Assembly (NCBI GenBank): GCA_964549115.1
Contig: CAZJTX010000013.1
Span: forward strand, 1 to 24,659
Origin: CAKOSP01 sp964549115
Lineage (GTDB): Bacteria; Bacillota_I; Bacilli_A; RF39; UBA660
Direction of reading: 5' to 3'
DNA: 24,659 bases
Shown: positions 21,064-24,659 of the stretch, piece by piece
How positions within the stretch are numbered: position 1 is the first letter of the stretch
How the letters are laid out: each line of letters begins with the position of its first letter
The notes under the pieces: model-generated
Databases searched by the model: none
What the model saw: only the letters and a program-made list of their open reading frames with translations
What the model was told of the DNA's origin: nothing
Position numbers and translations under genes: made by a program

Positions 21064-22800
21064 ATGAAAAGGGTATTTAAGACTTTCATTGTTTTACTAA
21101 CTATCTTTATGGTTAAACAATCATCTGTTTTGGCTGATGATTATTTTGGCATTGTTGTAACAAGTGATAAAAATACAACAGTTGCTATTAGAAAAGGGCC
21201 TGGCACTTCATTTAGTTCATATCCAAATACTAGAACAGGTTCAATGTGGCAGTTAACAAGTAATATAGCTATACCAAACTCAGGTACAGGAACTTGTCCT
21301 TCTTGGTATGAAATATATGTAACACCCGTTCAAAAAGGTTATATGTGCTCTACATATATAGATGTTGTAACAGTTAAAGAAGATGGAACAGCACCATCAA
21401 CTACTTGTGAGACACAACTATCTAATGCTGGTTTCCCATCATCATATTGGGGAGCGTTATGTTATTTAAAAGGAAAATATCCTAATTGGTCATTTATACC
21501 AATACCAGTTAGTTATACATGGGAATATTCACTATCACAACAATTAAGAAATGGCCATTCAATGATAAGTACTTCTTATCCGGAATTTCTACACGCAACA
21601 AATACGGCATCTGATGGTCCTTACAAGAGTGCGAGTGAAATGGCTTTAAACTTTTATATGGATCCTAGAAGAATGTTATCCCCTAGAAGAATATTTCAAT
21701 TTAATAGTTTAAGATATGAAAATAGTTTAGAAGATACATATAAAAATTCAATTGACGCAATTTCAAGTGGTGCTGGTTATTATAATTATCACAAAGATGT
21801 ATTTACTGATTACTTGTTTTTAGCGGGTCAAACATCTCGAGTTAGCCCTATAGGCTTAGCTTCAAGAATAAGGCAAGAATTAGGATCAAGTTCTACTGGT
21901 TCAGTTTATGATAGATACTCTGGATTATTTACCGGCAGTAATAATAAGTATTATGGTTATTATAATTTTTATAATTATGGGGTTAATACTGGGTGTAGTC
22001 CAGCCAATGGTGGACCAGGCCCAGCAATTTGTGCATTAGATTACGCTGAAAGAAGTGGATGGAATTCAGTTTATGGAGCTTTATTAGGCGGAGCAAACAA
22101 TATATATACTGGATATGTTGAAAAAGGAAAATATACAAAATATTTTGAAAAATATAATGTTGTTCCTAAAAATGGTGGTATTGCTTTTGCGGGTCAATAT
22201 ATGACAAATATAAAAGCCGCAATGGATGAATCGGCATTAGTATTTGCGGCATTGGTCGATAAAAACTTCTTAGATAAACCATATGCATTTGATATACCGA
22301 TATACAAAGATATGTATCCTAATTTCGGTGGTGGAACATCTAGTGGCGGTACAGTTACAACAGGTCAAGAAATAAGAAATTTAGTAATAGCTAGTGGCTA
22401 CAACTATAGTAGTGGAACAATATCAAAAATAAATCCATCATCTAATTTAGCTACTATTAAGACTAATTTAGAAAGACATGTTGGTGCAGGTAACGTAACT
22501 GTGTATAACAATAATAATCAAGTAGTAACAAGTGGAATTATTGGTACAGGTTTTAAAGTTAATATTAAGTATGATGGAAAACAAGAAACATTAAGTGTAG
22601 TAGTAAAAGGAGACACATCAGGTGATGGTGTGGTAAATGCCCTAGATTTATTACAAGTTCAAAAACATATTTTAGGTACAGATAAATTAAGCGGAGCATT
22701 TTTACAATCTGCTGATACATCAGGAGACGGAACAATAAATGCCCTAGATTTACTACAAGTACAAAAACAAATATTGGGAACTTACACAATAAAACAATAG
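21064..22800 (+). CDS. Secreted peptidoglycan glucosaminidase with SH3-like and dockerin domains
   Basis: 578 residues. A signal peptide is probably cleaved after VLA (24). An SH3-like domain (about 28-102, TVAIRKGPGTSF) should bind the wall. A LytB/GH73-like endo-beta-N-acetylglucosaminidase region (about 118-418) contains MALNFYMDPRRML, FLAGQTSRVSPIGLASRIRQELG (E272 the likely acid) and YGYYNFYNYGVNTG. After a Gly/Ser/Thr linker and a small beta module, residues 516-574 form a type-I-like dockerin with two calcium-loop/helix repeats: DTSGDGVVNALDLLQVQKHILG and DTSGDGTINALDLLQVQKQILG. It would cut wall glycan while tethered to a cohesin, and the next gene encodes one. The ATG follows GGTAAGG closely. 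The exact bond cut is inferred from family. Confidence 0.9.
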   Translation: MKRVFKTFIVLLTIFMVKQSSVLADDYFGIVVTSDKNTTVAIRKGPGTSFSSYPNTRTGSMWQLTSNIAIPNSGTGTCPSWYEIYVTPVQKGYMCSTYIDVVTVKEDGTAPSTTCETQLSNAGFPSSYWGALCYLKGKYPNWSFIPIPVSYTWEYSLSQQLRNGHSMISTSYPEFLHATNTASDGPYKSASEMALNFYMDPRRMLSPRRIFQFNSLRYENSLEDTYKNSIDAISSGAGYYNYHKDVFTDYLFLAGQTSRVSPIGLASRIRQELGSSSTGSVYDRYSGLFTGSNNKYYGYYNFYNYGVNTGCSPANGGPGPAICALDYAERSGWNSVYGALLGGANNIYTGYVEKGKYTKYFEKYNVVPKNGGIAFAGQYMTNIKAAMDESALVFAALVDKNFLDKPYAFDIPIYKDMYPNFGGGTSSGGTVTTGQEIRNLVIASGYNYSSGTISKINPSSNLATIKTNLERHVGAGNVTVYNNNNQVVTSGIIGTGFKVNIKYDGKQETLSVVVKGDTSGDGVVNALDLLQVQKHILGTDKLSGAFLQSADTSGDGTINALDLLQVQKQILGTYTIKQ

Positions 22801-22808
22801 GAGAATAA

Positions 22809-24077
22809 ATGAGAAAAATATTATTAGCAATTAGTTTATTATTTTTACCATTTGTAGTTCACGCTGCTAGCGGAACTATTAAAGTAACTGGACAAACACA
22901 AGTAGTCCAGGGTAAAACATATGCTTATAAAGTAACATTAGCTAGTTCAACTAAAATAGGTAGTTGGCAAATGGAATTATCTTATGATAGTGGTTTTTTT
23001 GATTTAGTAAGTGCAACTAGTGAAGCAGGTGGTGTAGGTATGGTAAACGTTTCATCATCGGGAGTTACATCTAAAGTTTATACATTTAACTTAAAAGCTA
23101 AAAAAACAGGATCAACTACAATCGGAGTAAAAAATTATCAAGCATATGCAATGAGTGATACGTCTAAACTTAGTTTAAGTGTAACAAGTAAAAAAGTTAA
23201 TATCATTACTCAAGCACAGTTAGAAGCATCATATTCAAAAAACAATAATCTAAAAGATATTAAGGTGGGGGATTACACCCTTAATCCAGCTTTTAACAAA
23301 GATACTTTAGAATATAGTGTAATTGTCCCGGAGGGAACAAATACTATTAATATAAGCGCTATAAAAGAAGATTCTAAAGCTAAAGTATCTGGAGATGGTG
23401 AAAAAGAATTAACCCCGGGTTTAAATACTTTTAGCATAGTAGTTACGTCTCAAAGTGGATCGTCTAAAACATATACATTAAATGTTGATGTTAAAGATGA
23501 ATTTCCTATAATTGTTAATATTAATGATAAAGAATATACTGTTATAAAGTTAAAAGAATTATTACCTGAAAAATCTAACTATGATGAAGACGTTATTCAA
23601 ATTGATGAATTTGATATACCAGTATACATAAATAAAAAAGTTAATATTGTTTTAGTTGGATTAAAAGACGAAGATGGATTAGTCACATTATTTAGATATT
23701 CTGATGATGAATATTCTAAGTATGATGAATTAACATCAAGTAATATAACAATAATACCTAAAGAAAAAGAAATAAATGTTAAAGGCTTTAAAAAAGGAAC
23801 TATAACCTTTAATGATAAACAGTATGAAGCATATAAAAATGCTAATTATGCTTTAATAAATGGAATTAATTTAAATACTGGAAAAGAAGATTTATATTTA
23901 ATAGATTTAGATAACTTAAGTATGATTAAATATAATGAAGAGTTATTTAATGTTACAAATGTAAAATCAACAAACGCATTATATTTATCATTAATAATAG
24001 GATTTATTATAATTATAGTTATACAATTTGTAATGTTATTAAAAAAGGATAAGAAACCACTGAGATTTAAAAAATGA
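22809..24077 (+). CDS. Membrane-anchored cohesin-domain protein
   Basis: 422 residues. A signal peptide is cleaved near VHA-A (20). Residues about 22-133 look like a type-I-like cohesin: TIKVTGQTQVVQGKTYAYKVTL, GSWQMELSYDSGFFDLVSAT, and a run of strands ending SLSVTSKKVNI, the nine-stranded jelly-roll pattern. Residues about 145-227 match a cadherin-like beta-sandwich (LKDIKVGDYTLNPAFNKDTLEYSV). An unrecognised beta-rich domain (230-385) follows, then one membrane helix (390-411) and a basic KKDKKPLRFKK tail, so anchoring is by helix, not sortase. AGGAG overlaps the stop of the upstream dockerin gene, so the two are co-translated, which strongly suggests they bind. The GH3 gene overlaps by ATGA. 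Confidence 0.85.
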   Translation: MRKILLAISLLFLPFVVHAASGTIKVTGQTQVVQGKTYAYKVTLASSTKIGSWQMELSYDSGFFDLVSATSEAGGVGMVNVSSSGVTSKVYTFNLKAKKTGSTTIGVKNYQAYAMSDTSKLSLSVTSKKVNIITQAQLEASYSKNNNLKDIKVGDYTLNPAFNKDTLEYSVIVPEGTNTINISAIKEDSKAKVSGDGEKELTPGLNTFSIVVTSQSGSSKTYTLNVDVKDEFPIIVNINDKEYTVIKLKELLPEKSNYDEDVIQIDEFDIPVYINKKVNIVLVGLKDEDGLVTLFRYSDDEYSKYDELTSSNITIIPKEKEINVKGFKKGTITFNDKQYEAYKNANYALINGINLNTGKEDLYLIDLDNLSMIKYNEELFNVTNVKSTNALYLSLIIGFIIIIVIQFVMLLKKDKKPLRFKK

Positions 24078-24659
24078 AAGAATTAAACTTAGAAGAAAAA
24101 ATTGGTCAATTATTTTTAATAGGTATACCGAATAAAGCGAGTATACCTAATGTTTTAAATTTAATTAAAAATAATCATATAAGTGGAGTTATTTTATATA
24201 AAAATAATTATGGTACTTACCAAGAGATGGTATCGTTAGTTAAAAAGTTAAAAAGAGCAAATAAAAATAATAAAGTTCCTCTTTTTATATCAATAGATCA
24301 AGAAGGAGGAAGGGTTAATAGATTTCCAAGAGGGTTTGAACCAATATTAAATCCATATTCATTTAGAAACGCTAGTGATACTGTTATTAAAAAAAGAATT
24401 AAAATAATTTCAAAATTATTAAATAGTACTGGTATTAATATGAATTTTGATCCAGTTTTAGATTTAAAGTTGATGGAAGATAATCATTATATTGGAAAAA
24501 GAGCTTATTCTGATAACCCTGATGAAGTATCTAGATTAACTACACTAGCTATAAATGAATATATTAAAAATAACATAATACCTGTAGCAAAACACTTTCC
24601 GGGGCAAGGTGGTTTAAAGGCTGATTCTCATAGAACTTTACCTGTGATAAGAGATTATA
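24074..24659 (+). CDS. nagZ: GH3 beta-N-acetylglucosaminidase (NagZ-like), 3' end outside the window
   Basis: The first 195 codons are visible; the gene runs off the right edge. NagZ landmarks are in order: SGVILYKNNY (37-46), PLFISIDQEGGRVNRF (69-84), GINMNFDPVLDL (120-131), IGKRAYSDNP (140-149), VAKHFPGQG (171-179) and ADSHRTLP (183-190), whose D184-S185-H186 is the Asp/His acid-base dyad of this subfamily. NagZ removes GlcNAc from muropeptides or hydrolysed glycan strands. No signal peptide is visible, so it is likely cytoplasmic and works on imported fragments, complementing the secreted glucosaminidase of the same operon. The ATG overlaps the cohesin gene's TGA. The nucleophile Asp lies beyond the window. 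Confidence 0.9.
   Translation, partial: MKELNLEEKIGQLFLIGIPNKASIPNVLNLIKNNHISGVILYKNNYGTYQEMVSLVKKLKRANKNNKVPLFISIDQEGGRVNRFPRGFEPILNPYSFRNASDTVIKKRIKIISKLLNSTGINMNFDPVLDLKLMEDNHYIGKRAYSDNPDEVSRLTTLAINEYIKNNIIPVAKHFPGQGGLKADSHRTLPVIRDY

Overview
The window is low-GC, AT-rich, densely packed DNA from a Gram-positive bacterium of the Bacillota, most likely the class Bacilli and possibly one of its uncultured gut lineages. Supporting signs are secE-nusG, a lipoteichoic-acid-synthase-like enzyme, an LCP (LytR-CpsA-Psr) glycopolymer ligase, lipoproteins with Gram-positive lipoboxes, strong AGGAGG-type ribosome sites, sigma-A promoters often with an extended TG -10, and a CIRCE heat-shock operator. 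TGA is used as a stop and Trp is TGG, so the genetic code is standard. The lineage placement is inference; no rRNA or marker phylogeny is visible.

Layout. 1-1143: 3' part of a surface-protein gene broken by a single-base frameshift. 1150-1979: secE-nusG with its own promoter and a terminator shared with the convergent pair 1964-3104, which encodes a thioredoxin-like membrane protein and a rhodanese-like lipoprotein. 3193-6839: a reverse-strand ABC transporter (ATPase plus a large FtsX-type permease with a coiled coil). 6956-8518: an intact paralogue of the broken surface protein, with a promoter so close to the ATG that the mRNA may be leaderless. 8552-9010: hsp20 under a CIRCE operator. 9024-12625: reverse-strand genes for a small membrane protein, a small conserved protein, an HExxH metallopeptidase and a metallo-beta-lactamase-fold hydrolase. 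12640-13926: a candidate small RNA, a lipoprotein gene and a 23-bp-period repeat cluster. 13927-15201: an AAA ATPase with a C-terminal nuclease-like domain. 15353-15502: tRNA-Gly(GCC) on the reverse strand with promoter and terminator. 15564-20048: an envelope operon (LtaS-like enzyme, small membrane protein, LCP ligase with a PASTA-like tail). 20045-20926: a membrane-anchored lysine-rich decapeptide-repeat protein on the reverse strand. 21064-24659: secreted glucosaminidase with a dockerin, a membrane-anchored cohesin protein, and the start of a GH3 NagZ-like hydrolase.

How the genes fit together. The right half is devoted to the cell envelope: teichoic-acid synthesis and attachment, then peptidoglycan cleavage. 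The most striking unit is the last operon. A peptidoglycan hydrolase carries a two-repeat type-I-like dockerin, and the next gene encodes a cohesin fixed to the membrane by one C-terminal helix. This looks like a two-component, cellulosome-style docking device used for self-wall remodelling rather than for plant polysaccharide. The third gene, GH3, overlaps by ATGA and would process GlcNAc-containing muropeptides. Three convergent gene pairs each share one bidirectional hairpin terminator built into their coding ends, which shows how compact the genome is.
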